From NCBI GenBank assembly GCA_027310305.1, contig DAIDBD010000050.1, forward strand, positions 1 to 64,000: a DNA stretch of 64,000 bases, written 5' to 3'. The position numbers and the translations under genes were made by a program. A model generated the notes under the pieces. That model saw nothing but the letters and a program-made list of their open reading frames with translations, was not told where the DNA came from and did no database searches. The first letter of the stretch is position 1, and each line of letters begins with the position of its first letter. This document shows positions 52,304 to 62,581 of the stretch, one piece after another. This DNA comes from Herminiimonas sp. Lineage in GTDB: Bacteria; Pseudomonadota; Gammaproteobacteria; Burkholderiales; Burkholderiaceae_D.

Positions 52304-53111
52304 TGTTCGATTCTTGGTTGTGCTGACCTGGCGCAGCGTCAACCGATGATTCGGGCGCAGGGTCGTGAGAAAAAACTTCAATATATGGAACCGAGCGATC
52401 GGGAACAATCCCGGCCTCGGGGTCTTCAACTACAAATTCTGCAGCAATCTCAACTGCAGTTGAATCATTGCTTCCGATGGGATCAGCGGCGAAATTCATG
52501 GCCGCCTGGTCTAGATTGGATTGCAGATCGGCTTGCAGCGCTTGCATTTCCAGCAACGCGCCGCCTTGCATGTCGCCTTTCATTACCTGCTGCAGCGGTG
52601 GCAATTGATCCAGCGAAGTCAGGCCGAGATCATCCAGAAACTGCCTGGTGGTTGCAAACAGCGCCGGGCGTCCGGGCACGTCCCGATGGCCGATGGCTTC
52701 TATCCAGCCACGGTCTTCCAGCATCTTGATCGTTTGCGAATTGACCGTCACGCCACGAATTTCTTCAATATCGCCGCGCGTCACAGGCTGTCTATACGCG
52801 ATGATGGCCAATGTTTCCAGTGTTGCACGCGAATATTTCGGCGGCTTTTCAGGATTGAGCCGCTCCAGATACATTTTCATTTCGGGACGGCTTTGAAAGC
52901 GCCAGCCGGTCGACAGGCTGACTACCTCAATGCCTTTGTCGGACCAGTCGCCGCGCAGCTCTTCAAGTATTTGCTTGATCGTATCCGCGCCGACTTCATC
53001 CGCACTTTCGCCATTGCCGGCAAAAAGTTTTTTCATGTCGTTAATCGACAAAGGCTCGTGTGCGCATAGCAATGCGGTTTCGAGGACTCTCTTCGCCTCA
53101 GCAATATTCAT
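52281..53111 (-). CDS. scpB: Segregation and condensation protein B
   Basis: 276 aa; [88 protein letters not shown]. Confidence 0.96.
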   Translation of the reverse strand: MNIAEAKRVLETALLCAHEPLSINDMKKLFAGNGESADEVGADTIKQILEELRGDWSDKGIEVVSLSTGWRFQSRPEMKMYLERLNPEKPPKYSRATLETLAIIAYRQPVTRGDIEEIRGVTVNSQTIKMLEDRGWIEAIGHRDVPGRPALFATTRQFLDDLGLTSLDQLPPLQQVMKGDMQGGALLEMQALQADLQSNLDQAAMNFAADPIGSNDSTAVEIAAEFVVEDPEAGIVPDRSVPYIEVFSHDPAPESSVDAAPGQHNQESNNDFSNSQ

Positions 53112-53269
53112 GTGCGATTCTTGTACGACTTATTAGTTGCAATTTGCAGAGATTAAATTCAACGACAAGCATCCAATGATGCCGTCCGGTTGAGAACCCG
53201 TTGATGCTGCTTTCCGGCGCCCGTTTAGAGGAGGTGTAATGATGGGCGGGAATATAAGGCTTGTAAGAC

Positions 53270-53347
<78 letters not shown>

Positions 53348-53502
53348 TCTGAAGATGTGAACTATACATGGTATCAACGGGCAATGCAAATGCAATTACG
53401 GGCAGTGATACACTTCTCCCTGTATTTTTCTCTTGCGCCGAACAGCACGCAGACATGTCGTACAGTCAGGCGCCTACCAACTATCCGCAATTCATCGCCT
53501 CT

Positions 53503-54075
53503 ATGAAATTTTGCTCCGAATGCGCGCAACCCGTCTCATTGATCATTCCGCCGGATGACAATCGTCCGCGTTATGTCTGCCAGCAATGCGGCATCATTCA
53601 TTATCAAAACCCGAAGATGGTGATCGGATCGATTCCGGTCTGGCAGCACGACGGCGAAACGCAAATCCTGTTATGCAAGCGCGCGATCGAACCGCGCCAC
53701 GGCTACTGGACCTTGCCTGCCGGCTTCATGGAAAACAATGAAACCACCGCGGATGCCGCGCGCCGCGAAACCGAGGAGGAAGCCGGCGCGCGAATTGAAT
53801 TACATCAATTATTTTCATTGCTGGACGTGCCGCATGTGCATCAGGTCCATCTGTTTTATCGCGCAACGCTGCTGGATCTCGACTTCAGCGCCGGAATCGA
53901 GAGTCTTGAAGTGCGGCTTTTTTCGGAAAAAGATATTCCGTGGGATGAAATTGCTTTCCCAACCGTCGGACATACGCTGAAATTCTTTTTTTCCGATTTG
54001 GCAAAGGTTCGCAATGGGGGCGCATATGGTTTTCATACGCTCGACATCATGAAGTCATTGCGACTGCCTGAATGA
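53503..54075 (+). CDS. NUDIX hydrolase with N-terminal zinc ribbon
   Basis: MKFCSECAQPV...YVCQQCG zinc ribbon; LPAGFMENNETTADAARRETEEEAG Nudix box; start trimmed to 53503. Confidence 0.93.
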   Translation: MKFCSECAQPVSLIIPPDDNRPRYVCQQCGIIHYQNPKMVIGSIPVWQHDGETQILLCKRAIEPRHGYWTLPAGFMENNETTADAARRETEEEAGARIELHQLFSLLDVPHVHQVHLFYRATLLDLDFSAGIESLEVRLFSEKDIPWDEIAFPTVGHTLKFFFSDLAKVRNGGAYGFHTLDIMKSLRLPE

Positions 54076-54287
54076 GCTTTCCGGACCCGCAGCGAGCGCA
54101 CATCCAACCAATACTTCCGTTGCGCCGCTTGAATGGTTGTGTGCGAAGTCGCACATTTTGGACGAACAAGCGAATGGCTTTGCCAAGACAATGAGCATCC
54201 TTTCGCCGGAGATTGCTCTCATACGTATCGCAAGCAAGGAAACCCTGGCCGGCAATCGGATCGCTCATTGTCAAACAGGAAAACCTG

Positions 54288-54644
54288 TTACTTGATTTTC
54301 ATATCGTTCCTGACCGACCGCACGCCTTTGACGTGGCGTGCAACTTCGACCGCTTTGTTGATATCCGCCTGGGATGAAACGAAGCCGCTCAGTTGCGTTA
54401 CGCCCTTGAATGTTTCAACGTTGATTTCACGCGATTTCAAGGTCGGCTCGTTGAATATTTCTGCTTTCACTTTCGACGTGATGACGGTGTCATCGATATA
54501 TTCGCCGGTTCCTTCCGACTTCGGAGTCGACGCGCAGCCGGCTACTGCAACCAGCAGCAAGGAAAATACTATAGTTGCCAAACGTTTGGAAATGTTCATG
54601 ATTGTGGTCCCTTGTAAATGATGAAAAAGATACCTCGAAATCAA
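54288..54644 (-). CDS. BON-domain lipoprotein
   Basis: 118 aa; VAGCASTP lipobox; DDTVITSKVKAEIFNEPTLKSREINVETFKGVTQLSGFV. Confidence 0.92.
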   Translation of the reverse strand: MISRYLFHHLQGTTIMNISKRLATIVFSLLLVAVAGCASTPKSEGTGEYIDDTVITSKVKAEIFNEPTLKSREINVETFKGVTQLSGFVSSQADINKAVEVARHVKGVRSVRNDMKIK

Positions 54645-54683
54645 AAAATTCGATCAAGAGGCATTGCCGCGTTGAAGTAATTA

Positions 54684-55232
54684 TTATTTGCCGTATTGCG
54701 CTTTTGAAGATGCGACGCAATTGTCTTTGGTCGGACCGGAAAACGCATCGCATTTCTCGATTGCGACCTTGTAGTTCGCTTCGAGCTTGTCGTCGCGCGC
54801 ATCGATACGTGCCATCGTTACTTTCTTGTCGGCCTTGGCATCCGCTTTGGCGGCTACATTAGCTGCCTTGGCTTCCTTGATGCAGACATCCTTGGCGTTG
54901 CCGGTTTGGCTGCCGCACTTGGCTTTTGCGACGTCGTATTCGGCATTGGCGATTGCGGTACGTGCGTTGGCGCGAGCGCGCGGCGTGTTCTTGTACTGGG
55001 CTTCTGCGTCGGCCTTGGCGTGCGTGCGCATGGCTTCAGCTTCTTCCTTGCACACATTTTTCGGATTGCCGCTCACGGAATTGCATTTTTCTCGTGCAAT
55101 CTTGTAATCGGCAGCGGCGTTTTCCCTGGCCGCCTTGTAGGTTGCTTTTGCTTCAGTAGTTGCAGCCGACGATGTAGTCACGAAACCCATGGTTGCTGCG
55201 CTGATCAGAATAATGGCAAATGCTTTTTTCAT
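54684..55232 (-). CDS. Secreted Ala/Lys-rich protein with three C-x10-C repeats
   Basis: 182 aa; signal peptide; KCNSVSGNPKNVC, KCGSQTGNAKDVC, KCDAFSGPTKDNC. Confidence 0.8.
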   Translation of the reverse strand: MKKAFAIILISAATMGFVTTSSAATTEAKATYKAARENAAADYKIAREKCNSVSGNPKNVCKEEAEAMRTHAKADAEAQYKNTPRARANARTAIANAEYDVAKAKCGSQTGNAKDVCIKEAKAANVAAKADAKADKKVTMARIDARDDKLEANYKVAIEKCDAFSGPTKDNCVASSKAQYGK

Positions 55233-55298
55233 TGCTTCCTTCTTGATGTTGTAAAAAATGCGTGCGAAATGGAATCGAACGCAACACGCGGCGGAGTT

Positions 55299-55514
55299 TC
55301 AAGACGGACGGCTGTCCTTCAGATATTTTTGAAACGCCTTGATTTCCTTGTCGGCTTCGTCTTGGGCAATACCGTACGATTCCTGAATCTGGCCTGCCAG
55401 CTGATCGCGTTTTCCCGCAATGACGTCAAGGTGGTCGTTGGTCAATTTTCCCCATTGCGCTTTCACCTGGCCTTTGTATTGCGCCCAGTTTCCTTCAATG
55501 ACATCCCAATTCAT
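55299..55514 (-). CDS. CsbD-family stress protein
   Basis: MNWDVIEGNWAQYKGQVKAQWGKLTNDHLDVIAGKRDQLAGQIQESYG; start trimmed to 55514. Confidence 0.93.
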   Translation of the reverse strand: MNWDVIEGNWAQYKGQVKAQWGKLTNDHLDVIAGKRDQLAGQIQESYGIAQDEADKEIKAFQKYLKDSRPS

Positions 55515-55793
55515 GACAATCTCCAAAGTGAGCGGCTCAATCGGCAGAAGTACCGATTGCATCGCTGTATTTCAATTTCAGGCACACGATCAAACAGGTG
55601 CGCGAATTGTTCGCGGACATCCTGCCGGAAATGCGAATAAATCGTTATCCCGCATCGATGGTGTCACTGTATGCCGGATGAAAACCTGATTCTGTACGGT
55701 GGCGCACATTGCGCCGGCAATGTCCGGATTTTCATAGAGGCAGTACGGCGTCCTGCACACGGCTGAAAAATTACCGGCTGCAATGAGGCGACA

Positions 55794-57827
55794 TTATTTC
55801 GCCGAAGATGTGGCGACTGGTTTGCCGCGATAGGTTTTACCGGGCGGCGGCGCCACCGGTTTTTTGCGCACGCCGTTTAATAATTTCGCGCAATCGCTTT
55901 CTTTTCCCGGCCCGAGACTCACCAGCGGTATGACGGCGGTCAGTACCGGCGCCAGTACGCCCAGCACAACGGCAGCACCCGTTTTGAGCGCGAGCACGCC
56001 TTTGTCGACATTCACTTTCGGGGACTTGAAACTGCCGGTGACATAGAGCGGCGCTTGCAGCGAAATAACGCGCAAGGTCTTGGTGTCCGGCTTGATGGTC
56101 AAGGCCAGTTGCTCTTGCGCGAGATCGATTCGGCCGGTGATATCGAGCGAGGCGTCTTCCGTATCGATCAGAAAGGTACGCGTCTGCATCATGCCATTGG
56201 TGACGGCAAAATCGCTTGCCATGCAATTCAATCTTACCTGCTTGTCACCGATTATCTGCGTGAGAATAATGCTGCCGATATTCAAGCCTATCTTTTCCAG
56301 CAATAATTTGCTGACGGTTCCGCCATTGATGAACGCCTTGATTTCGCCATTCGACGATCCCAGCATCGCAGCAACCGAATTGCCGGCGGCCGACAGCGAA
56401 GCGTCGCCATTGACTTCACCGAGGCTGGCTTGCATGGATTGAAACGCCGGGAACAATTGCTTGAGTTTCAAACGGCGTGCCGATATTTTCATCTGCGCCT
56501 TGATCAGTTTTCCACGGCCATCCATCACGATGGTTGAAATCAGATTGCCGCCGGCAATGCCGAAATCGAGCGGCTGCAGCGACAGCATGCCGTCCTGCAG
56601 ATGCAGATCGGTCACCAGATTTTCGATCGGCAATTGCTTGTCGCGCACGATTTTGCGGCCGGTGAATTTGACGTCTGCATCAATGCTGCTCCAGCGCTCG
56701 GTTTTGAACGGTTCTGCCGGCAATACCTTGTTCGGCGGCTGCACCGTCGTCGCGTCGCGATTCGCCTTGCTTGCCTTCGAGTCGGCACCGATCAGCGGCG
56801 CCAGATCCTGAAGTTTCAGGACATTGGAAACAAGCGTGCCCTTGAGATGCGGGCGCGGCTGTTTCGCCTGATATTCGAATGTGCCGGACAAATCGCTGGA
56901 GCCGACCCTGCCGCTGAATTTTTCATACTTCCATACGCTGTCGCGTCGACTGATCCTGCCGGTCAAATGGCCTTCGGTGGCGAACGCCGGGGTGTCGGGA
57001 AAAGGGATACCGGTCAGTGCATATAATTTCGCCATGCTGACGCCTGCAAGCTTGAGGCGCACGTCCAGCGCTGCCAGCGAGCGCGGATCGGTCAGCGTGC
57101 CCTTGAATGCGATTGCCGTCTTCCCGATGCGAACGTCGGCTTCGACCGGATACGGCGTACGTTGTTGTTGCAGCGACAGTATCGCGCCTGCTTTGCCGCT
57201 GCCGCTGACGGGTTCCTTGTCCAGCGACCCGGACACTTTCCAATCGAGGTGGTAGCCGGCCGCAGCGCCCTCAACAAGGGTATCGACTTTCACTTGCAAA
57301 TCGGCGCGCCTGATGGCGTCGACAACGTGCACTTTCCCGTTGTTGAAGCCGATCTGTTTCAATTCGAATTGCCAGGTTGAAGGCGCATCGGATTTGAACG
57401 TCCAGTTGTTTTTTCCGTCTTCGGCACGCTCCAGGAACAACAGCGGTTCGTCCAGCTGCAAGTTGCGGACGGCGATTTTTTTCCCCAGCAATGCAAGCGG
57501 GCTCAGGGAAAAAGTCACATGCCCGACTTCCGCCATGTTTTGCGTTGCCTTCACCCAGTCCGGATTGCCGAAAACGACATCGCGCGCGCTAAAGTACGGC
57601 CACGGAATCCATCGATGCCAACCCGACTCTCCGGTATCGGGCCTGCGCCATTCGATCGCCAGATCGCCATTGATGGCGAACGGACGGCCGGCGGCTTCAG
57701 TCACTCGCGCATTGAGCCACGGCCTGGTGCGGTTCCAGTCATATTCCACCAGAACGAAAACACATACGGCGAGCGCAGCGATCAGGCCGGACACGCTCCA
57801 CATCACGATTTTCAAATAACGCCGCAT
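55794..57827 (-). CDS. AsmA-family protein
   Basis: 677 aa; N-terminal TM; RPFAINGDLAIEWRRPDTG; LNCMASDFAVTNGMMQTRTFLIDTEDASLDITGRIDLAQEQLALTIKPDTK. Confidence 0.9.
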   Translation of the reverse strand: MRRYLKIVMWSVSGLIAALAVCVFVLVEYDWNRTRPWLNARVTEAAGRPFAINGDLAIEWRRPDTGESGWHRWIPWPYFSARDVVFGNPDWVKATQNMAEVGHVTFSLSPLALLGKKIAVRNLQLDEPLLFLERAEDGKNNWTFKSDAPSTWQFELKQIGFNNGKVHVVDAIRRADLQVKVDTLVEGAAAGYHLDWKVSGSLDKEPVSGSGKAGAILSLQQQRTPYPVEADVRIGKTAIAFKGTLTDPRSLAALDVRLKLAGVSMAKLYALTGIPFPDTPAFATEGHLTGRISRRDSVWKYEKFSGRVGSSDLSGTFEYQAKQPRPHLKGTLVSNVLKLQDLAPLIGADSKASKANRDATTVQPPNKVLPAEPFKTERWSSIDADVKFTGRKIVRDKQLPIENLVTDLHLQDGMLSLQPLDFGIAGGNLISTIVMDGRGKLIKAQMKISARRLKLKQLFPAFQSMQASLGEVNGDASLSAAGNSVAAMLGSSNGEIKAFINGGTVSKLLLEKIGLNIGSIILTQIIGDKQVRLNCMASDFAVTNGMMQTRTFLIDTEDASLDITGRIDLAQEQLALTIKPDTKTLRVISLQAPLYVTGSFKSPKVNVDKGVLALKTGAAVVLGVLAPVLTAVIPLVSLGPGKESDCAKLLNGVRKKPVAPPPGKTYRGKPVATSSAK

Positions 57828-57861
57828 ATTTTTCCCTGGCGCGCCGCAACCTGCTGCCGAT

Positions 57862-58014
57862 TCATCGCAAAAAATTGCCGGTGCCGAAAAGGCCGATCAA
57901 GCCGATCACGATCAAGTAAATCGCGACAATGAAATTCAGCAGGCGCGGCATGACGAGAATCAGAATCCCGGCAATAAGGGAAACCAGCGGAGCAAGAGCC
58001 AGATTGATATTCAT
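57862..58014 (-). CDS. DUF3096-like small membrane protein (50 aa)
   Basis: Manual translation MNINLALAPLVSLIAGILILVMPRLLNFIVAIYLIVIGLIGLFGTGNFLR; shorter than the ORF-track cutoff. Confidence 0.82.
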   Translation of the reverse strand: MNINLALAPLVSLIAGILILVMPRLLNFIVAIYLIVIGLIGLFGTGNFLR

Positions 58015-58313
58015 ATGGATGTTCTTTCTTTTTCAAAAAGGTGTGCAAGTTACAACATTAAAAGCAGATTGCGGACGTTCAGCGCCGCATCCGCCTGAGG
58101 TTGACCGGCATGGGCCAATCAGTCGGGCGAGCCTATATCAGATTGAAATTTCTCAATGTGCGCTGGCGTACAGAACGCGTCGGCAGAAACGCGGATAACG
58201 TAACCATGACGGATAGTCGCGCAAAGGCGATTGTGCAAAACGTCAGCCAGCGTGCCGACAACAAGTCGGTCGGTTACATCGATGTTTTCAGATCAGATGA
58301 AGAGGGAAAGTAA

Positions 58314-59894
58314 ATGAACAAATTAGAGAGATATTCCAGAGGCCTGACATGGTCCATGGCACTGTTGCTGAGCGTTTTGGCGACAGGATGCGGAGGAGGC
58401 GGAGGGCGAGATCCGATTCTCGGAACAGGCGGTATTGCTTCACTCGTTCCCACGGTGACGCTTACCGTCCCTGCTGCCGGCGCTACCGGCGTTGCGATAA
58501 ACACAACGATTACCGCTACGTTCAGCAAGGACATGGCTCCGGCAACGATCACCGCAGCCACCTTCACGCTGCAAGGGCCGGGCACAACTGCCGTTCCAGG
58601 CACCGTGACTTATGCTGCCGGCACGAAAACCGCAACCTTCACGCCGACAACGCCAACAGGTGTTCTGCTGGCCAATACTCTCTATACCGGCACGATCACC
58701 ACCGGAGCCAGGGACTTGGCCGGCAATGCGCTGGCAAGTAATTATGTGTGGACCTTCACGACGGCGGGAGACACTACTCCGCCCACGGTGATTCTGGTGA
58801 ATCCAGGCGATCTTGCCACAGGCGTGTGTCTGCAAAAAGTTGTCAACGCAACCTTCAGCGAAGCGATGGACCCGGCAACGATCAATTCGTCCCCGGCCGG
58901 AACGCTGCTCACGTTCACGCTCAAGCAGACCATAGCCGGAACCAACGCGCCGGGCATCGTCGCCTATGCTGCTTCAACCAAGGTAGCAACCTTTACAGCA
59001 AGCAGCGATCTCCTTGCCAATACCAACTATACCGCCACGATCACGACCGCAGCCAAGGATCTGGCAGGCAATGCGCTGGCCAGCAACAAGGTATGGACAT
59101 TCACTACCGGTACGGCAGCGTGCGCAACGCCTCCTCCATCGGCGATCAATATTGGAACGGCTTCGCAGTTCGGTAATCTGGGCGGCACCGCAGGAACCAC
59201 CAATCAGGGAATACTTACCCAAGTCAATGGCGGCGACCTCGGAAGCACTGCGACGACGACTTCAGCGGTGACCGGATTCCACGATACGGCAGGCGATATC
59301 TACACCGAAACCGGCTCAAACATGGGCGCAGTGAGCGGCAAGATCTACACCTGTACCGTTTCCACCACGGGTCCGACGTCGGCTGCTGTCAATCCAGCTT
59401 CGTGTACTACTGCGACTCAGGCCAGAAACGACGCGCAAACGGCATATAACAACCTGGCTTTGGCATCAGCGGGCACAGAGATCGATCCAGGCGCCAATCT
59501 GGGCGGACTCACCCTCGCTCCCGGCGTGTATAAAACCGCAGGCGGTTCGATGCAGATAACAGGTTCGGATCTGACCCTTGATGCGCAGGGCGATGCGACT
59601 GCCGTCTGGATCTTCAAAACCGCAAGCACGCTTGATGTAGGCGCTCCTGCAGCACCGCGTAACGTTATCCTGATCAACGGCGCGCTGGCCAAGAATGTTT
59701 TCTGGCAGGTCGGCACTTCCGCCACGATCAACGCCGCAGGCGGCGGCACCATGGTCGGAACCATCATCGCTTCTTCGGCAGTCTCGTTCTCTACCGCCGG
59801 CAATGTTGCGATCGTGACGCTGAACGGCAGAGCGGTCGGCCTGAATGCGTCGGTGACGATGACGAACACCGTCATTAACGTTCCGGCCCCGTAA
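58314..59894 (+). CDS. DUF3494 ice-binding-like lipoprotein with two Ig-like (Big_5) repeats
   Basis: 526 aa; lipobox LATGC; repeated VAINTTITATFSKDMAPATITAATFTL / ATFSEAMDPATINSS; C-terminal TLDAQGDATAVWIFKTASTLDVG...NVFWQVGTSATINAAGGGTMVGTIIASSAVSF. Confidence 0.9.
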   Translation: MNKLERYSRGLTWSMALLLSVLATGCGGGGGRDPILGTGGIASLVPTVTLTVPAAGATGVAINTTITATFSKDMAPATITAATFTLQGPGTTAVPGTVTYAAGTKTATFTPTTPTGVLLANTLYTGTITTGARDLAGNALASNYVWTFTTAGDTTPPTVILVNPGDLATGVCLQKVVNATFSEAMDPATINSSPAGTLLTFTLKQTIAGTNAPGIVAYAASTKVATFTASSDLLANTNYTATITTAAKDLAGNALASNKVWTFTTGTAACATPPPSAINIGTASQFGNLGGTAGTTNQGILTQVNGGDLGSTATTTSAVTGFHDTAGDIYTETGSNMGAVSGKIYTCTVSTTGPTSAAVNPASCTTATQARNDAQTAYNNLALASAGTEIDPGANLGGLTLAPGVYKTAGGSMQITGSDLTLDAQGDATAVWIFKTASTLDVGAPAAPRNVILINGALAKNVFWQVGTSATINAAGGGTMVGTIIASSAVSFSTAGNVAIVTLNGRAVGLNASVTMTNTVINVPAP

Positions 59895-60017
59895 CGCTTG
59901 CCGCCTGAAGGGCTGGTGGAGTCGCTTCTGCCGGCCCTTCATCAAGCGGCTGAAAAATATCGCTCACGTTGCATCTGCAACAGGCACAAGAGTTTTTGAA
60001 TCCTTCTGGAGAAGATC

Positions 60018-61142
60018 ATGAAATTAGCAAAAATATCAGGGACGCTGGGTCTGGCGGCACTCGCCGTCATCGCCAGCCCATTCGCAACGGCGGCCGATTC
60101 CGGCTGGTACGGCGGCGCCAACATCGGACAGTCGCGGGCGAAAATCGATGACGCGAGAATCAACAGCGGCTTGCTGGCAAACGGTTTTGCCACGAGTTCG
60201 ATCATCGACCGCGACAACAGTACCGGCGGGAAGATTTTCGGCGGCTATCAAGTGAACAGGAACTTCGCGCTTGAAGGCGGCTATTTCAATCTGGGGAAAT
60301 TCGGTTATACGGCGAACACCGTGCCGGCGGGCACACTGAACGGCAATATCAGGCTGCAGGGTTTGAATCTCGATCTGGTCGGCATTTTGCCGATCACTGA
60401 AAAATTATCCGCATTCGGCCGCGCCGGCGTGATCTATGCGCAAGCCCGAGATTCGTTCACCGGAACCGGAGCGGTCAATGTGACCAATCCCAACCCGAGC
60501 AAAAACCAGGCGAACTACAAGCTGGGACTGGGAATGCAATACGCGTTCACCGATACCCTCGCCATGCGCGCCGAAGTGGAACGCTACCGGATCAACGATG
60601 CCATCGGCAACAAGGGCGACGTCGATCTTTTCTCGGTCGGCCTGGTCTATTGGTTCGACGGAAAAACGCCGGCCCGGCAAGCACCGGCCCCCGAATATGT
60701 CGCCGCCGCTCCTGCACCGCAGCCGGCGGCCGTAACGCCGCCACCTCCGCCGCCCGCGCCGACGAAAGTGACCTTTTCCGCAGATTCCCTTTTCGATTTC
60801 GACCAAGCGACCATGAAGCCGGCCGGCAAACAGGCCATCGACAAGTTTTCTTCAGACCTGAAAGGTACCGACTTTGACGTCATTAATGTAACCGGACACA
60901 CCGACCGTCTCGGCTCGCACGCCTACAACATGAAGCTGTCGACGCGCCGCGCAGAAGCGGTCAAGTCGTACCTGGTGGAATCCGCAGGCATTCCGTCCGG
61001 CAAGATTGGTGCAAAAGGCGTCAACGGATCGGAGCCAGTGACCAAGCCCGGCGAATGCAAAGGCAGCAAGCCGACCAAGAAACTGATCGCCTGCCTGCAG
61101 CCTGATCGTCGCGTGGAAGTTGAAGTTTCCGGCACGAAGTAA
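60018..61142 (+). CDS. OmpA-family outer-membrane protein (beta-barrel plus OmpA C-terminal domain)
   Basis: 374 aa; signal peptide; SGWYGGANIGQSRAKIDD barrel start; VTFSADSLFDFDQATMKPAGKQAIDKF...NVTGHTDRLGSHAYNMKLSTRRAEAVKSYLV. Confidence 0.95.
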   Translation: MKLAKISGTLGLAALAVIASPFATAADSGWYGGANIGQSRAKIDDARINSGLLANGFATSSIIDRDNSTGGKIFGGYQVNRNFALEGGYFNLGKFGYTANTVPAGTLNGNIRLQGLNLDLVGILPITEKLSAFGRAGVIYAQARDSFTGTGAVNVTNPNPSKNQANYKLGLGMQYAFTDTLAMRAEVERYRINDAIGNKGDVDLFSVGLVYWFDGKTPARQAPAPEYVAAAPAPQPAAVTPPPPPPAPTKVTFSADSLFDFDQATMKPAGKQAIDKFSSDLKGTDFDVINVTGHTDRLGSHAYNMKLSTRRAEAVKSYLVESAGIPSGKIGAKGVNGSEPVTKPGECKGSKPTKKLIACLQPDRRVEVEVSGTK

Positions 61143-61254
61143 TTCGGCTGCTTGAACCAGGGCCTTGCGCGCTGCAAGCTGTTTCCATTCGCAGCGCGCT
61201 GCAGGAATCTCCTGGTACGTTCTATCAGGCGCACAAACATCAAAAGGGAAAATC

Positions 61255-61401
61255 ATGCTCTATACCATCGCTGTCGTTTTACTCATCCTGTGGGTTCTTG
61301 GCCTCGTCACGTCCTACACCGTCGGCGGCTTCATCCACATTCTTCTGGTGATTGCCGTGGTCATGGTGCTGCTGCGCCTGATCAGCGGCCGCGGCGTCTA
61401 G
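61255..61401 (+). CDS. lmo0937-family small membrane protein
   Basis: MLYTIAVVLLILWVLGLVTSYTVGGFIHILLVIAVVMVLLRLISGRGV. Confidence 0.88.
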   Translation: MLYTIAVVLLILWVLGLVTSYTVGGFIHILLVIAVVMVLLRLISGRGV

Positions 61402-61483
61402 CCCGAATAATCAAGCACTTTCGCCGGCACATTGCGCCGGAAGCATCATGTACTTCAACAAGTACAGAACAAGGAAAAACATC

Positions 61484-62161
61484 ATGAACCAATCCAGCAA
61501 CAAGCGCTTCAATAAATCATTCATCGGCGCAATCGCCCTTACCTTGAGCATCGCCGGCTGCGCCGACATGTCGCCTACCCAGCGCGGCACGGCGACTGGC
61601 GCCGGCATCGGCGCCGGTATTGGCGCCATTCTTGGCGGCACAACCGGCGACGGCGGCGGCAAACGCGCTGCGGGAGGCGCAGTACTGGGCGGTGCAGCAG
61701 GTGCGCTGATCGGCAATATCTGGTCGAACCGCATGGAAAATCAGAAGCGGGCAATGGAACAGGCAACTCAGGGCACCGGCGTTCAGGTCAGCCAGACCGC
61801 AGATAACCGCTTGAAGCTGGAAATCCCCAGCGACATTTCGTTCGATACGAACCGCTCCGATATCAAAGCGAATTTCCGTCCGATTCTGGATCGCTTCGCC
61901 GCCACGCTGATCGAGAATCCCGCTACCACGGTGACCATCATCGGCCATACCGACAATACGGGCACCGATGCTGTCAACAACCCGTTGTCGGTCGAGCGCG
62001 CAATGCACACTCGCGATTACCTGAGTTCGCGCGGGGCGGGTTCCGGACGCTTCACGGTGTCAGGCCGCGGTGAGCGCGAGCCGATCGCTTCGAACGACAG
62101 CAACGCCGGACGCGCCCGCAATCGCCGCGTCGAAATTTACGTCGCCGAAGCGCAACGCTAG
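61484..62161 (+). CDS. OmpA-family lipoprotein with glycine-zipper segment
   Basis: Lipobox SIAGC; GTATGAGIGAGIGAILGGTTGDGGGKRAAGGAVLGGAAGALIG; TVTIIGHTDNTGTDAVNNPLSVERAMHTRDYL; start trimmed to 61484. Confidence 0.93.
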   Translation: MNQSSNKRFNKSFIGAIALTLSIAGCADMSPTQRGTATGAGIGAGIGAILGGTTGDGGGKRAAGGAVLGGAAGALIGNIWSNRMENQKRAMEQATQGTGVQVSQTADNRLKLEIPSDISFDTNRSDIKANFRPILDRFAATLIENPATTVTIIGHTDNTGTDAVNNPLSVERAMHTRDYLSSRGAGSGRFTVSGRGEREPIASNDSNAGRARNRRVEIYVAEAQR

Positions 62162-62581
62162 GTTTGTTTGCACTGCGAATGAGCGCCGCTTGTTTGCAGT
62201 GCGTCAGGCACACCCTTCCCTTCTCAATCATGGCTCTGACGCATCGACCGTTCCGGCATGTCACCTGTTTATAACTTCCTCCTGCTCTCTTCGTTTCCGC
62301 TCCTCCGCAACAAAAATTTTTCCAGGTAATCGCAGGGCTCGGCACCGGTTCCGACATTTTCCGTCTTTATGTACGGCAACGAACGGAACATCGGCATCGA
62401 AAGGCGGATAACTGTTCCATCGGCGAAAAGCCTCACTCCGGGTTTGACTTGAATCTTCGGAGCGGTGCCATCGTCGTCCAGCACGTTAATCGCGAATTTC
62501 CGATGCAAGGCATCTGGATTCGCACTTGCAAGGTATCGCCTCACATCGACATTTTGCGGGACCAGCCAAACAGGAAACCAA

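Noticed and set aside
58100-58313. Possible c-di-GMP (GEMM) riboswitch upstream of the first DUF3494 gene, and a 70-aa ORF
   Set aside because: GCGCAAAGGC and GGTCGGTTAC fragments looked suggestive, but the conserved GEMM core and helix arrangement could not be matched by eye; the ORF shows no coding character.
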